Below, piece by piece: positions 1 through 7,559 of a stretch of DNA of 32,038 nt. Below the pieces are notes generated by a model, which was not told the DNA's origin, did not search any database, and worked only from the letters and a program-made list of their open reading frames with translations. How positions within the stretch are numbered: the first letter of the stretch is position 1; every line of letters starts with the position of its first letter. The stretch is from a virus: positions 1 to 32,038 of IMG/VR virus record IMGVR_UViG_3300029264_000244; one strand, given 5' to 3'. The position numbers and the translations under genes are program-made.

Positions 1-478
1 GGGAGGGATATAAAAAGCCGTCTATGCCATTATATGCCCAAGTGTAATGTTCAACGTCATCTTCAAACTTATCCCATATATGAGATAGATCACCATCCCA
101 TGCCATAACAGAAGAGTTATGATCCATGTCATTGCCCTTTAGTTCGTAGGTTTTCCAAAGGGCTTTTATCATACAAAGTTTGTTAGGTCTTATACTATCA
201 ATAATAGGTTGTAGATTGTTTTGTATAACTACGTCAAGATCGAAGAATATGTGTTCTCCGGGTTCTTGATTAAATAGTGTTAGCTTCCACCACCACTTTT
301 CTAGACCTAAAGAAGTGTCTAAAGGTTTTATTTGTATGTCTTTGTGTATGTTCTCGGGATTTTCCGTATGGCAAACAAATGTAAATGGGATGCTTATGTT
401 CTTAGCCACCATCGTATATAATCTGTTCACATGTTCGTGGCTAAACTTGTTACCCCATTTTACGCATGATATAATCAT
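1..478 (-). CDS. Glycosyltransferase-like protein, GT-A type, 3' end outside window
   Basis: This reading frame is open from an ATG at 478 to the window edge, about 159 residues, so the C-terminus is missing. The N-terminus begins MIISCVKWGNKFSHEHV, and the frame holds an FFDLDVVI segment near residues 78-85. Its DLD (residues 80-82) matches the metal- and nucleotide-sugar-binding DxD motif of GT-A glycosyltransferases. A WWWK cluster lies just before it at 62-65. The start overlaps the end of the carbamoyltransferase gene by 29 bp, so the two are almost certainly co-transcribed and perhaps translationally coupled. No strong Shine-Dalgarno is visible. The donor and acceptor sugars are unknown. 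The GT-A assignment rests on the DxD context only. Confidence 0.7.
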   Translation of the reverse strand, partial: MIISCVKWGNKFSHEHVNRLYTMVAKNISIPFTFVCHTENPENIHKDIQIKPLDTSLGLEKWWWKLTLFNQEPGEHIFFDLDVVIQNNLQPIIDSIRPNKLCMIKALWKTYELKGNDMDHNSSVMAWDGDLSHIWDKFEDDVEHYTWAYNGIDGFLYPS

Positions 479-1958
479 TAATTACCAACATATCCATTTT
501 AGTTCTTTCAAAAGTATCTATGGCTTCCGTAGGTGTCTCGACAATAGGCTCTTGACAATTAAAGCTAGTATTGAGTAGCATGGGAATGCCGGTGATTTTA
601 TAGAACTCGTTAATCAGATCATAAAACTTTTCATTCTGTTCTCTGTTAACGGTTTGGATGCGGGCTGTTCCATCGACGTGGGTAATGCCAGGAACTTTGT
701 CAGACTTTACTTTTACAATGCGAGACATATAAGGACTCGGTGTTTCAGTATCAAAGTATTCTTGGTAATGTTCTTCGAGCACACTTGGTGCAAAAGGTCT
801 AAAGTCTTCCCGCATTTTAATCGTGTGGTTAATAATACTTTTTATCTTAGGATTTCTAGGATCGGCAAGTATACTTCTATTGCCCAGTGCTCTATGCCCA
901 CTCTCAGATTTACCTTGGAACCAACCAATGATCTTACCATCAGCAATTGCTTGAGCAACTTCTTTTATATCTACCTTCTCTTTGCCGACAAAGTCATACT
1001 CTTTACCTGCATACACAGACGGAATATGTGTGTTCTTGTTTAGCATATAATCGGCATGCATATACGTTCCAAGGGCTTGGCCTTCGTCTCCCGGCGCGGG
1101 CGGAACAAATACGTTATCCCATTCTTCCGTAAGTAACTCGTTTACATAACCATTGTATGCAACTCCGCCCGTTACACAAAGATTGTCAGAAGTTTTTAAT
1201 TCCCTTACGGCATCCAAAATTCTTTCCTCGGTAGCCTTTTGCAAAGTGTATGCTACATGTCTAGGATTTTCTTTATTGGCAATATATCTTAATTCATTCC
1301 ATATATTACTTACTCTTTTATCCTTTGTATCCCAAAACCGATCTAATAGCGTATAGAGATCATATAGAATGTGTTCCGGCTTGTTATAACCTACTAAGCC
1401 CATTACCTTACTTGCACCAAGAGTACCAAAGTCAAGCTCTTTTGAAAACCAATCCCATATTTCACCAATGCCTAAATCTAGAATATTGGGGTAACCATCT
1501 CTATCAAAAAATACAGTATTGTATTTGTACCCCCGCCCGTCAATTGCTAATATGTCTGATTCAGCAAAGCCGGAAGTTAAGTACGCATAAGCTGCATGCG
1601 ATTGATGATGGTCTATGTAATAAAGGTTTCCCCTTTTCTTATAATCCCAAAGGTTAGTAGGATGCCAGTCCATAAACTCTTTCTTTGATTCAAGTTCAGG
1701 CATTTGCGCAACACCACCGACTGTGGTTGTATAAGCAAAGATTTCATGATTTTCTGGTTTCCAATAGTCTTTATAAAATTCTTGACCTGAACTTTTGTCT
1801 TCCTTGTTCATTTTATCTACTGTGCTATGATGAGGGTATGCATCATAATGCCATGGAATATTATGCTTACGCCGAGTATATCTTTCCCTTTGGTTATGAA
1901 ATACTCCATCATATGTGTTATGGTCGTGTGGACCAAATGCTGCACTAAAGATTTTCAT
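450..1958 (-). CDS. NodU/TobZ-family carbamoyltransferase
   Basis: The 502-residue product matches O-carbamoyltransferases of the NodU/CmcH/TobZ family, which move carbamoyl from carbamoyl phosphate through carbamoyl-adenylate onto a hydroxyl, often of a sugar. The Kae1-like N-terminal half shows HHQSHAAYAY (117-126), DGRG (140-143), GGVAYNG (264-270) and PPAPGDEG (286-293). The C-terminal part shows ESGHRALGNRSI (352-363), KMREDFRPFAP (381-391) and LLNTSFN (461-467). The ATG at 1958 is preferred over one five codons upstream because GGAG lies 8 nt before it and the family N-terminus begins there (MKIFSAAFGPHD). It overlaps the SGNH hydrolase gene upstream by 14 bp and the glycosyltransferase gene downstream by 29 bp, pointing to one operon. 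The family call is firm; the acceptor is unknown. Confidence 0.92.
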   Translation of the reverse strand: MKIFSAAFGPHDHNTYDGVFHNQRERYTRRKHNIPWHYDAYPHHSTVDKMNKEDKSSGQEFYKDYWKPENHEIFAYTTTVGGVAQMPELESKKEFMDWHPTNLWDYKKRGNLYYIDHHQSHAAYAYLTSGFAESDILAIDGRGYKYNTVFFDRDGYPNILDLGIGEIWDWFSKELDFGTLGASKVMGLVGYNKPEHILYDLYTLLDRFWDTKDKRVSNIWNELRYIANKENPRHVAYTLQKATEERILDAVRELKTSDNLCVTGGVAYNGYVNELLTEEWDNVFVPPAPGDEGQALGTYMHADYMLNKNTHIPSVYAGKEYDFVGKEKVDIKEVAQAIADGKIIGWFQGKSESGHRALGNRSILADPRNPKIKSIINHTIKMREDFRPFAPSVLEEHYQEYFDTETPSPYMSRIVKVKSDKVPGITHVDGTARIQTVNREQNEKFYDLINEFYKITGIPMLLNTSFNCQEPIVETPTEAIDTFERTKMDMLVINDYIMRKMG

Positions 1959-2721
1959 AGATGAACTCCGCAATTAATTCATGGCCTATTTTATTTGGAT
2001 GCGTGTCGTTAGGTCCAATTACACAGTCGACGTCCTTAGCACCATGATAAGGACTAATATTAGCAAGGTTATATATGGCTTCCCGATATTTTTTCGATCT
2101 AAGATCTCCGACCGTAAAACCCCCTGCTTCATCATAGAGCGGCCAACCTATAAAATTATCTTTATTGATATGGCGAAACTGTGCGGATTCACTAATATAA
2201 TCTATACATTTTAATCTTACTCCTACGGCATTTGGCCGGTGGTATTCATTTATATAGTCCCTAAACAACGATAGCGCTTGGAACTGCTTATATGGTATAT
2301 TGTTACTTTCGCATAGCATTTGTAAGTTGTGAAAGTTTCTTACGCTTTTTCTCATAAAGTGAAAAATCCCTCCTCTCGGCGACACACGAGTATTCTCCCA
2401 AGTTCTACGGTCCCCACTCTGTAGTCGGTCAAAGGGCGCGAAATGATTTTTTATTTCAAAATCCATTCTTTCTGCTTTAGACCAAGCAGCTATTACCATG
2501 CCTATATCTTTCGGATGAGGATGATCTATGTGAGTACACACCCAGTCTTGTATAGAAGAGTATATTTGTTCATTGCCTCCTCCCGCCGATGCCACGCATA
2601 CTAAATTCATATTTAGTTTTTCCGCCAATAATACAGGCCATGTTAGAATATCTTTTCCTTTGTAGCTAGAACAGCTTTGATCCGAAAAACTATCACCGCC
2701 TACTAATAAAATCTTTTTCAT
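1945..2721 (-). CDS. SGNH/GDSL-like hydrolase
   Basis: The 258-residue product fits the SGNH hydrolase fold, a family of esterases and acyl- or acetylhydrolases that includes carbohydrate O-acetyl esterases. Block I is GDSFSDQ with the nucleophile candidate Ser11. A block II/III-like SAGGGNEQ follows with Asn50 as oxyanion candidate, and the C-terminal DTHPNKIGHELIAEF supplies Asp239 and His241. The middle block is poorly conserved, so activity is not guaranteed. The ATG at 2721 has AGGA about 11 nt upstream and lies behind a near-consensus sigma70 promoter. It is the first gene of the unit hydrolase, carbamoyltransferase, glycosyltransferase. Trimming or adding acyl groups on the same sugar acted on by its neighbours is an inference. 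Confidence 0.72.
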   Translation of the reverse strand: MKKILLVGGDSFSDQSCSSYKGKDILTWPVLLAEKLNMNLVCVASAGGGNEQIYSSIQDWVCTHIDHPHPKDIGMVIAAWSKAERMDFEIKNHFAPFDRLQSGDRRTWENTRVSPRGGIFHFMRKSVRNFHNLQMLCESNNIPYKQFQALSLFRDYINEYHRPNAVGVRLKCIDYISESAQFRHINKDNFIGWPLYDEAGGFTVGDLRSKKYREAIYNLANISPYHGAKDVDCVIGPNDTHPNKIGHELIAEFIYENL

Positions 2722-2747
2722 TATGCATGTTTCCTATTGATGCAATT

Positions 2748-2776
2748 ATTATAACATGTCACGATCGGAATGTAAA
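2748..2776 (-). promoter_or_regulatory. Sigma70-type promoter for the hydrolase-carbamoyltransferase unit
   Basis: On the minus strand a TTTACA -35 element (2776-2771) and a perfect TATAAT -10 element (2753-2748) are separated by exactly 17 nt. They lie 26 nt upstream of the SGNH hydrolase ATG, in the only real intergenic gap of the minus-strand genes. Host RNA polymerase with its housekeeping sigma factor could use it without phage factors. It differs from the late promoters on the other strand. Confidence 0.8.
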
Positions 2777-2785
2777 CCCCCTTTT

Positions 2786-3166
2786 TTATTCTTCTCCGCA
2801 CCACTTCCTACATTGGCTTATAGTTTTAGTTTCGTCTTTCCACGAATCCGGTAATGTTTTAGTAAACCATTTTCCTTTCAGAATATCTTTCATATCGTTA
2901 TTATGGATATTATACTTTTCTTTGTCGTTATTATACTCTTCCATAGCTGATTTACCACCTTTACCAAACTGGTTATAAACAACAGATAATGGATTACCGT
3001 CTGAATCTACCCCTTTGCCACCATCGCTATGGCGCCCGGCTTCACCGCCTTTAAAATTCTGTTTTATACCCCAAATGGGATTTGCAAGATAGCAACATGG
3101 TAATACTTGACCATCTGGGTTAACAAGTACTCGGTTATCTTTTAACCACTTACATACAATTTTCAT
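2786..3166 (-). CDS. Stand-alone SPASM-like cysteine protein paired with a radical SAM gene
   Basis: The 126-residue product lacks a radical SAM core but looks like the C-terminal SPASM (auxiliary Fe-S cluster) part of a radical SAM enzyme. It has Cys5, a VNPDGQVLPCCYLANP segment near residues 16-31 and a terminal CRKWCGEE. Its ATG overlaps the TGA of the radical SAM gene upstream (ATGA) and has a strong AGGAGG six nt before it, embedded in the end of that gene. The two proteins are therefore probably made together and form one two-subunit enzyme. A glycine- and lysine-rich stretch lies in the middle. A second pair of the same design lies at 4685-5669. Binding of an Fe-S cluster is inferred from the cysteines alone. 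Confidence 0.68.
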   Translation of the reverse strand: MKIVCKWLKDNRVLVNPDGQVLPCCYLANPIWGIKQNFKGGEAGRHSDGGKGVDSDGNPLSVVYNQFGKGGKSAMEEYNNDKEKYNIHNNDMKDILKGKWFTKTLPDSWKDETKTISQCRKWCGEE

Positions 3167-3858
3167 GCTTCCCTCCTGATTTGCTTTTGACTACCTTTAA
3201 GTATTCTACTTTGCTCTAGTTGTTGCGCGTTACCATTACCGTCCGTAAACTCAAAAACCGATCCCCGCTCCCAACGATCAGAAGGGGTAAATTCTATATG
3301 CGATGCACCGTGATCTTTGCACAACTTTTCTATTTCATCAAGGTAATCTTCATTGTGTTTAAAAACTATAGTTCGCACTATAGGGTAAGACATAGTCCCT
3401 GATAGTGATTCCATATTATTCAATACTTTTTTAAGGTCGGTCTTTTGTCTGTAATGAGAATGCATTTTCTGGTTTACGCCATCAACCGCGAAAGTTACTC
3501 TTACCCTTCGACCGCCAATTCTTCCTAGGTCCCACCACCACTCTTCATTTCTTATACTTCCGTTAGTATCAATACCAACGTCTGCATTGCTGAATTTAAT
3601 AATATACTCTACCATGCCTATAAGATCTCTATTCATTACAGGATCTCCCCATGTTCCACAAAACGAAAAATGGCGATATAGAATTTTAGTGTTCTCTAAA
3701 TCATAAGCCTTCTTAAAAGTTTCAAGGTCCCAAGCTACCAAAGGCAACCAGTCTGCTTTATCTAAACCATTAGGATTAGTCCTATGACACTGAGGACAAG
3801 CAGCATTGCAATAGGTAGATATATCTAAGAAAACATTAAGGCCGTAATGATTATACAT
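3163..3858 (-). CDS. Radical SAM protein, catalytic half of a split rSAM/SPASM pair
   Basis: The 231-residue product has the CxxxCxxC motif of radical SAM enzymes at Cys17, Cys21 and Cys24 (YCNAACPQCHR), which holds a 4Fe-4S cluster and cleaves S-adenosylmethionine. The usual GGEP position seems to be taken by FCGTWGDPV (66-74). Later segments TFAVDG and TIVFKHNEDY fit the barrel strands. It ends without the SPASM cysteines, which are on the next, overlapping gene. The start ATG shares one base with the stop of the gene before (TAATG) and has GGGAG 7 nt upstream. It is clearly paralogous to the protein at 5025-5669, sharing FCG(x)3DPV and VFK(x)N(x)D. The substrate cannot be named. Confidence 0.85.
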   Translation of the reverse strand: MYNHYGLNVFLDISTYCNAACPQCHRTNPNGLDKADWLPLVAWDLETFKKAYDLENTKILYRHFSFCGTWGDPVMNRDLIGMVEYIIKFSNADVGIDTNGSIRNEEWWWDLGRIGGRRVRVTFAVDGVNQKMHSHYRQKTDLKKVLNNMESLSGTMSYPIVRTIVFKHNEDYLDEIEKLCKDHGASHIEFTPSDRWERGSVFEFTDGNGNAQQLEQSRILKGSQKQIRREA

Positions 3859-4673
3859 TACACTACTCCCGCTTCCATTATTCTTAATATTTGTTCTGGG
3901 GGTCTTTTTTCGATGTGCTCAGTACAGCCTATACAATACTTTTCAAATCCAAACAATTCAAAGTTCATCATCTTTTGTATGTTTTCGCGAGTAACGTCAA
4001 ACACCTTAGAACCATTAATTACTTTCTTACTGCAATGTCTTATCTTTTTTATCTCAAAGTCAACCACCGGCACTTTAGGAAAGGCAGCACACATACGTCT
4101 GTCGAACTCGGGTGCTTGTGAATTTTTGGCCCAGTTAGGAGAACGGGAATTAAACTCTTTGAGTAAAGTGTTTTTATGATCTAGCTCGGACATGTCGTGT
4201 TTAGCCAGATGCTCATAATAACCGGGCGTCTTAATAACTAGATTGTAGTTGTTTAAATTATTCTCTGGGAAAAAGGGAAAGTTGCCTAACTTCTCTATTT
4301 TGTCTTCGTGGAAATCTAATACTAAATGCTCAACATAATAGATCTCAGGATCTTCTAGAACATACGGGTGAAATTTTCTTATAAGAGAATTAGAAAGCAC
4401 CGATAGTTTTATATTGTCGTACGTTTTGACCTTGGCAATAACCTCTTTAAGGTTTTTAATTAAACCCGGCTCACCGCCAAGTAAATTTACATTCACCCTA
4501 TGACCGTCGAACCCGTCGAGAGTATTAGTTAAAAATTCCATGTCCACGTGAAGGTTGCGCATCTCTAAAGTCCAGGCGGTGCAATAGTGGCAAGACTTAT
4601 TGCAAGACTTAGACAGATAGAAATCAACCCCAAGGTAACCTTGTTCTCTTATATTGTGTATCGAATCTACCAT
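3858..4673 (-). CDS. Radical SAM protein with C-terminal cysteine region
   Basis: From the ATG at 4673 this encodes 271 residues. The radical SAM motif is CNKSCHYC (Cys24, Cys28, Cys31) and the SAM-binding GGEP is intact (LLGGEPG, 66-69). The C-terminal region has further cysteines (RRMCAAF, RHCSKK, YCIGCTEH), which suggests an in-built SPASM or twitch-like auxiliary cluster domain. The frame extends upstream to 4781, but that stretch is arginine- and lysine-rich and overlaps the previous gene. The start at 4673, 11 nt after the previous stop, is therefore more credible, although no good Shine-Dalgarno is seen. It sits between the two split radical SAM/SPASM pairs in the same operon. Substrate unknown. 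Confidence 0.85.
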   Translation of the reverse strand: MVDSIHNIREQGYLGVDFYLSKSCNKSCHYCTAWTLEMRNLHVDMEFLTNTLDGFDGHRVNVNLLGGEPGLIKNLKEVIAKVKTYDNIKLSVLSNSLIRKFHPYVLEDPEIYYVEHLVLDFHEDKIEKLGNFPFFPENNLNNYNLVIKTPGYYEHLAKHDMSELDHKNTLLKEFNSRSPNWAKNSQAPEFDRRMCAAFPKVPVVDFEIKKIRHCSKKVINGSKVFDVTRENIQKMMNFELFGFEKYCIGCTEHIEKRPPEQILRIMEAGVV

Positions 4674-4684
4674 ATTGATATCTA

Positions 4685-5032
4685 TCACGTTTCTTTTACG
4701 TATTTTTTGTCGTTGTCTTCGCCGTAAAACGTTTCTCTTTTGTGCTGCGGAGAATCTCGTTTTTTGCACACGAGATGACAAATGGTAAACCCTATGCCTT
4801 TCTTTAGATTATCCTGAAACTCGAGCCATTCGTCTGTAAATAGAATTTCTTCAATCGAGTCGTAATCCTGAATATGACTTGCTATTAGTAATTTTATGTA
4901 ATCAGGATCTCTTCTATTTACTTGATTATCTAACCAGCAACAAGGTATAAGTTCACCACGATTTGTAATAGCAAAGGCTTCCTGCCCGCCAGTTAAACAT
5001 TTTGGATCTAACTCGGTACGTTCATTATCCAT
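4685..5032 (-). CDS. Second stand-alone SPASM-like cysteine protein
   Basis: This 115-residue protein has LDPKCLTGGQEAFAI near its start, then ITNRGELIPCCWLDNQ, then CHLVCKKRD near residues 90-98. The pattern of a turn, PCC(W/Y)L(x)N and a later cysteine pair parallels the free SPASM-like protein at 2786-3166. It begins at an ATG that overlaps the last codons of the radical SAM gene upstream by 8 bp. A weak GAG lies about 8 nt before the ATG. I read it as the auxiliary-cluster subunit of that radical SAM enzyme. It could instead be an independent small Fe-S protein. The C-terminus after about residue 95 is charged and does not resemble the other copy. Confidence 0.63.
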   Translation of the reverse strand: MDNERTELDPKCLTGGQEAFAITNRGELIPCCWLDNQVNRRDPDYIKLLIASHIQDYDSIEEILFTDEWLEFQDNLKKGIGFTICHLVCKKRDSPQHKRETFYGEDNDKKYVKET

Positions 5033-5669
5033 CGTGTAAACTCAGACTATGTTCTTTGGTGGGCCGGTATTCATCCTCACCGTTTAACCAACGTGAAGAG
5101 TTTACTACCATAAATTGTACTCCTGCTTCCTTTGCCATATTATGAGCTTCTTCAATATGGTCTTGATTATACTTAAATACAATATATTGCCATACGGGCA
5201 GTTGCTTTAAGTATGGAATCGATTCAACCATAATATCAAATAGCTTTTGACCATCTTGGTTTATTCTATACTTGTGGCTTTCCCCTGGAAGACCGTCGAT
5301 ACCAAACCACCAACGAGCATTGGGATTAGCCTGAAATGCTTTTGGATACCACCTTCTAGGCTTAGCGCCGGTTGCATGATGAACGGATACGCTAGTTCCA
5401 GCTTCATATAATATTTCTAGAAACTCTGCAAACTTTGGGTGATGCACCGGATCAGAGACTTGGCCGCAGAAATTAATATGTTTAAAATGTTCTACTATTT
5501 TAGTGAATTCTATTACCGACATATCATGGCCCGGGACTTTAAGACCTTTGGATGTAAAGGACGTGGCGCGCTGACATCTAGGACATTCTAATGGACATCT
5601 ATGAGTAATATCAAGGTTAACCGCATTCCTCTGCAGCATATTTACGATAGGATTTGTACTACGTCGCAT
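5025..5669 (-). CDS. Radical SAM protein, paralogue of the one at 3163-3858
   Basis: The 214-residue product carries the radical SAM motif RCPLECPRCQR (Cys25, Cys29, Cys32). In place of GGEP it has FCGQVSDPV (67-75), closely resembling FCGTWGDPV in the other split pair. WWFGIDG and YIVFKYNQDH mark later core strands, and both paralogues end near a (S/P)xxRW segment before stopping. The gene overlaps the aminotransferase by 28 bp. The ATG at 5669 has only a distant AAGAGA; an ATG ten codons later (5639) is possible and would still keep the whole core. It is followed by an overlapping SPASM-like gene. Function is unknown beyond being a likely SAM-dependent radical enzyme. Confidence 0.84.
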   Translation of the reverse strand: MRRSTNPIVNMLQRNAVNLDITHRCPLECPRCQRATSFTSKGLKVPGHDMSVIEFTKIVEHFKHINFCGQVSDPVHHPKFAEFLEILYEAGTSVSVHHATGAKPRRWYPKAFQANPNARWWFGIDGLPGESHKYRINQDGQKLFDIMVESIPYLKQLPVWQYIVFKYNQDHIEEAHNMAKEAGVQFMVVNSSRWLNGEDEYRPTKEHSLSLHDG

Positions 5670-6724
5670 ATTTTATTTATCTCTTCTTCAGTTAACCAGG
5701 CATGAACAGGCAAAGACATAACGGTATCACAAGCAATTTGAGAATTAGGACAGTTATCTTTCTCATGGTGTTGATCTATATATAATGAATTTTTAGATAA
5801 AGTTTTCTCGTAATGTATATTGGCATTCAGGCCAATAGATTTCAATCCGTCTTTCACTTCTTTGCGGTGTTGTTTACTTTCGAATCTTATGACATACTTA
5901 TGAAAGTTATGTTCAAGGTCAACCGGGATGGGCTGACACATAACACTGTGACCTAATTCTTCTGTGTAGATGGAAGCTATCTTATTACGCCTTTGTTGCC
6001 ACTTAGGCATCTGGGTTAATCTATATTGAATAACGTCTGCGTTGGTAACAAACATTTTAGAGTTATAGCCTAATTCGCCAAAGTCTTTATCCTTACCGTG
6101 CCGTCTAACTCTTTTCACATAATCGGCATGTTCTTTGTTATCAGTCATAAACATACCCCCGCCCGATATACCAGCAATGACTTTGTTACCGTTAAAACTA
6201 TACGATGAACATTCACCTATAGTTCCTGCTTTGCGGTCAGCGAGAGACGAGCCAAGAGCCTGCGCGGAGTCTTCTATAAATCTAATGCCATTGCTTATAC
6301 ACCACTCTTCTATTTCTCTTGTGTCAGACATATTACCATAAAGGTGGGTATAGATCAACGCTTTTGTTTTACTGGTAGCCATACGGTAAATACTGTCGAA
6401 TGACATATGATATGAGTCTAAGTCAATATCACAAAATACTGGGGTGGCGCCTGCCATAGAAATACAAGATGAGGTGCTGATCCACGAGAAGTCTGTAACG
6501 AGCACCTCGTCTCCGGGTCCTATTCCCCATAAAGAAAACCTAAGCGCGTCGGTCGCGCTCGCGACAGCAACAGAATACTTTCGACCAGTATAGGAAGAGA
6601 TTGCTGATTCTAAATCTTCTGTGCTACCTTCGACCTCTTTGACCATTGCTTTATCAAAAAGAGTATGGTATAACTCTTTGTTCTCTAGGTACTCTCTGTC
6701 CCAGCCATTATATGATATCTTCAT
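5642..6724 (-). CDS. DegT/DnrJ/EryC1/StrS-family PLP aminotransferase
   Basis: The 360-residue product is a sugar aminotransferase-type enzyme, which uses pyridoxal phosphate and usually glutamate to aminate a keto-sugar nucleotide. Visible signatures are ASATDALRFSL (55-65), GDEVLVTDFSW (71-81), the PLP-ring Asp in EDSAQALGSS (Asp152, Gln155) and the PLP lysine in SYSFNGNKVIAGISGGG (Lys181). Length and motif spacing are normal for the family. Its ATG at 6724 has GAGG about 6 nt upstream and overlaps the previous gene by 17 bp. With the carbamoyltransferase and glycosyltransferases nearby it is the best evidence that the island makes a modified amino sugar. Members acting on non-sugar ketones exist, so the substrate is not certain. 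Confidence 0.93.
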   Translation of the reverse strand: MKISYNGWDREYLENKELYHTLFDKAMVKEVEGSTEDLESAISSYTGRKYSVAVASATDALRFSLWGIGPGDEVLVTDFSWISTSSCISMAGATPVFCDIDLDSYHMSFDSIYRMATSKTKALIYTHLYGNMSDTREIEEWCISNGIRFIEDSAQALGSSLADRKAGTIGECSSYSFNGNKVIAGISGGGMFMTDNKEHADYVKRVRRHGKDKDFGELGYNSKMFVTNADVIQYRLTQMPKWQQRRNKIASIYTEELGHSVMCQPIPVDLEHNFHKYVIRFESKQHRKEVKDGLKSIGLNANIHYEKTLSKNSLYIDQHHEKDNCPNSQIACDTVMSLPVHAWLTEEEINKICDVVQILS

Positions 6725-7559
6725 ATGCCCTCACTATTGCTTCTATATTTGGCGTCTTCGGTTCTCTATTCCAATAGACTGAACCACCATCCTGTATTGA
6801 TTTATCTCTAAGGTAAATTATCTTTTTATTGTAATACTTACACTCCATGAAAATTCTAGGGGCTGGGTCAAAAGTAGATTTAGTATAAACATAGGTGCCA
6901 AACCTTCCCAACAGATTATCTATGGGAACAAATACGTTGTTTAATTCATTATTAATATAGCGATCACTATAGGTTATAATACCATGATCGTCATAATCTT
7001 TAATTACTTTCTCTACGTCTTTATAGTATTCTTTATTGGTTCCCAAGAACAGATGTTCAAATTCCTTATCTTCTATAGGATCTTTGTATAATGAAAAGTT
7101 AATCGTCTTCTCAAAGTGGTTACCAACTCCATTAGGATACACGTCGACATCACATAGATCTACGGTTGCCTTTGTTTTAAAATAATCTAATGCAGGCTGA
7201 TAATTTTTTGTATCGTTCTCGGAATATACCGATATTAGTTTATTCTTAAACAGTTGATGTAAAAGTAATAACTGATCCATATCATATTGAATCTGTTCTT
7301 TATACGGGATAGATATCATGGAACGACCCAGTATCATAGACACGTCGTCCGGCTCAGGCCAATAGTCAGTATCTTCTACATACTTGACATAAACATATTT
7401 CTTCTGTAAGGATTGAATATAGTCTTGGTGTTTATATTTACCTCGGGGAACAATAACCACTTTAGCAGGTATTCCATTGTCATTGAGTTGACAGCAATAT
7501 TCGTAGCTATAATGTAATAAACCGTCGACGGGCTTGCTGGTAACAACAATGTTGATCAA
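6708..7559 (-). CDS. Putative glycosyltransferase-like protein (weak)
   Basis: I do not recognise this 283-residue protein with certainty. It opens with a Rossmann-like strand (INIVVTSKPVDG) and a helix (HYSYEYCCQLNDNGIPAKVVIV), as in GT-B glycosyltransferases. The C-terminal part has DPAPRIFMECKYYNKKIIYL near residues 231-250, resembling the stretch where GT-B enzymes bind the donor phosphates. No signal peptide or membrane segment is seen. Translation appears to start at a TTG (7559) overlapping the TGA of the PP-loop gene; no clear Shine-Dalgarno is present. The adjacent aminotransferase supports a sugar-related role. It could equally be a non-catalytic GT-B-like protein. Confidence 0.5.
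   Translation of the reverse strand: MINIVVTSKPVDGLLHYSYEYCCQLNDNGIPAKVVIVPRGKYKHQDYIQSLQKKYVYVKYVEDTDYWPEPDDVSMILGRSMISIPYKEQIQYDMDQLLLLHQLFKNKLISVYSENDTKNYQPALDYFKTKATVDLCDVDVYPNGVGNHFEKTINFSLYKDPIEDKEFEHLFLGTNKEYYKDVEKVIKDYDDHGIITYSDRYINNELNNVFVPIDNLLGRFGTYVYTKSTFDPAPRIFMECKYYNKKIIYLRDKSIQDGGSVYWNREPKTPNIEAIVRAYEDII

Noticed and set aside
2240-2256. TATAAATG on the minus strand inside the SGNH hydrolase gene as a late promoter
   Set aside because: It is internal to the gene, has a mismatch in the last position and no start codon at suitable distance downstream.
450-4179. Several plus-strand open frames of 60-130 codons opposite the minus-strand island genes
   Set aside because: They lie antisense to genes with clear protein motifs, lack ribosome sites, and have Cys/Leu/Phe-rich, low-quality sequence typical of shadow frames.
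4674-4781. N-terminal extension of the radical SAM protein at 3858-4673
   Set aside because: The extra 36 residues are an arginine/lysine-rich run overlapping the previous gene, and the ATG at 4673 sits at the normal distance before the radical SAM motif.
3163-5669. A sequencing error or programmed frameshift fusing each radical SAM and SPASM gene
   Set aside because: No slippery heptamer is visible at either junction, both partners have ATG starts (one with AGGAGG), and the same split occurs in two separate pairs. Frameshifting is not fully excluded.
5025-5669. QueE identity for one of the small radical SAM proteins, to pair with the QueC-like gene
   Set aside because: The QueE N-terminal substrate pattern is not seen, the proteins are coupled to SPASM-like partners, and no QueD or FolE gene is nearby.
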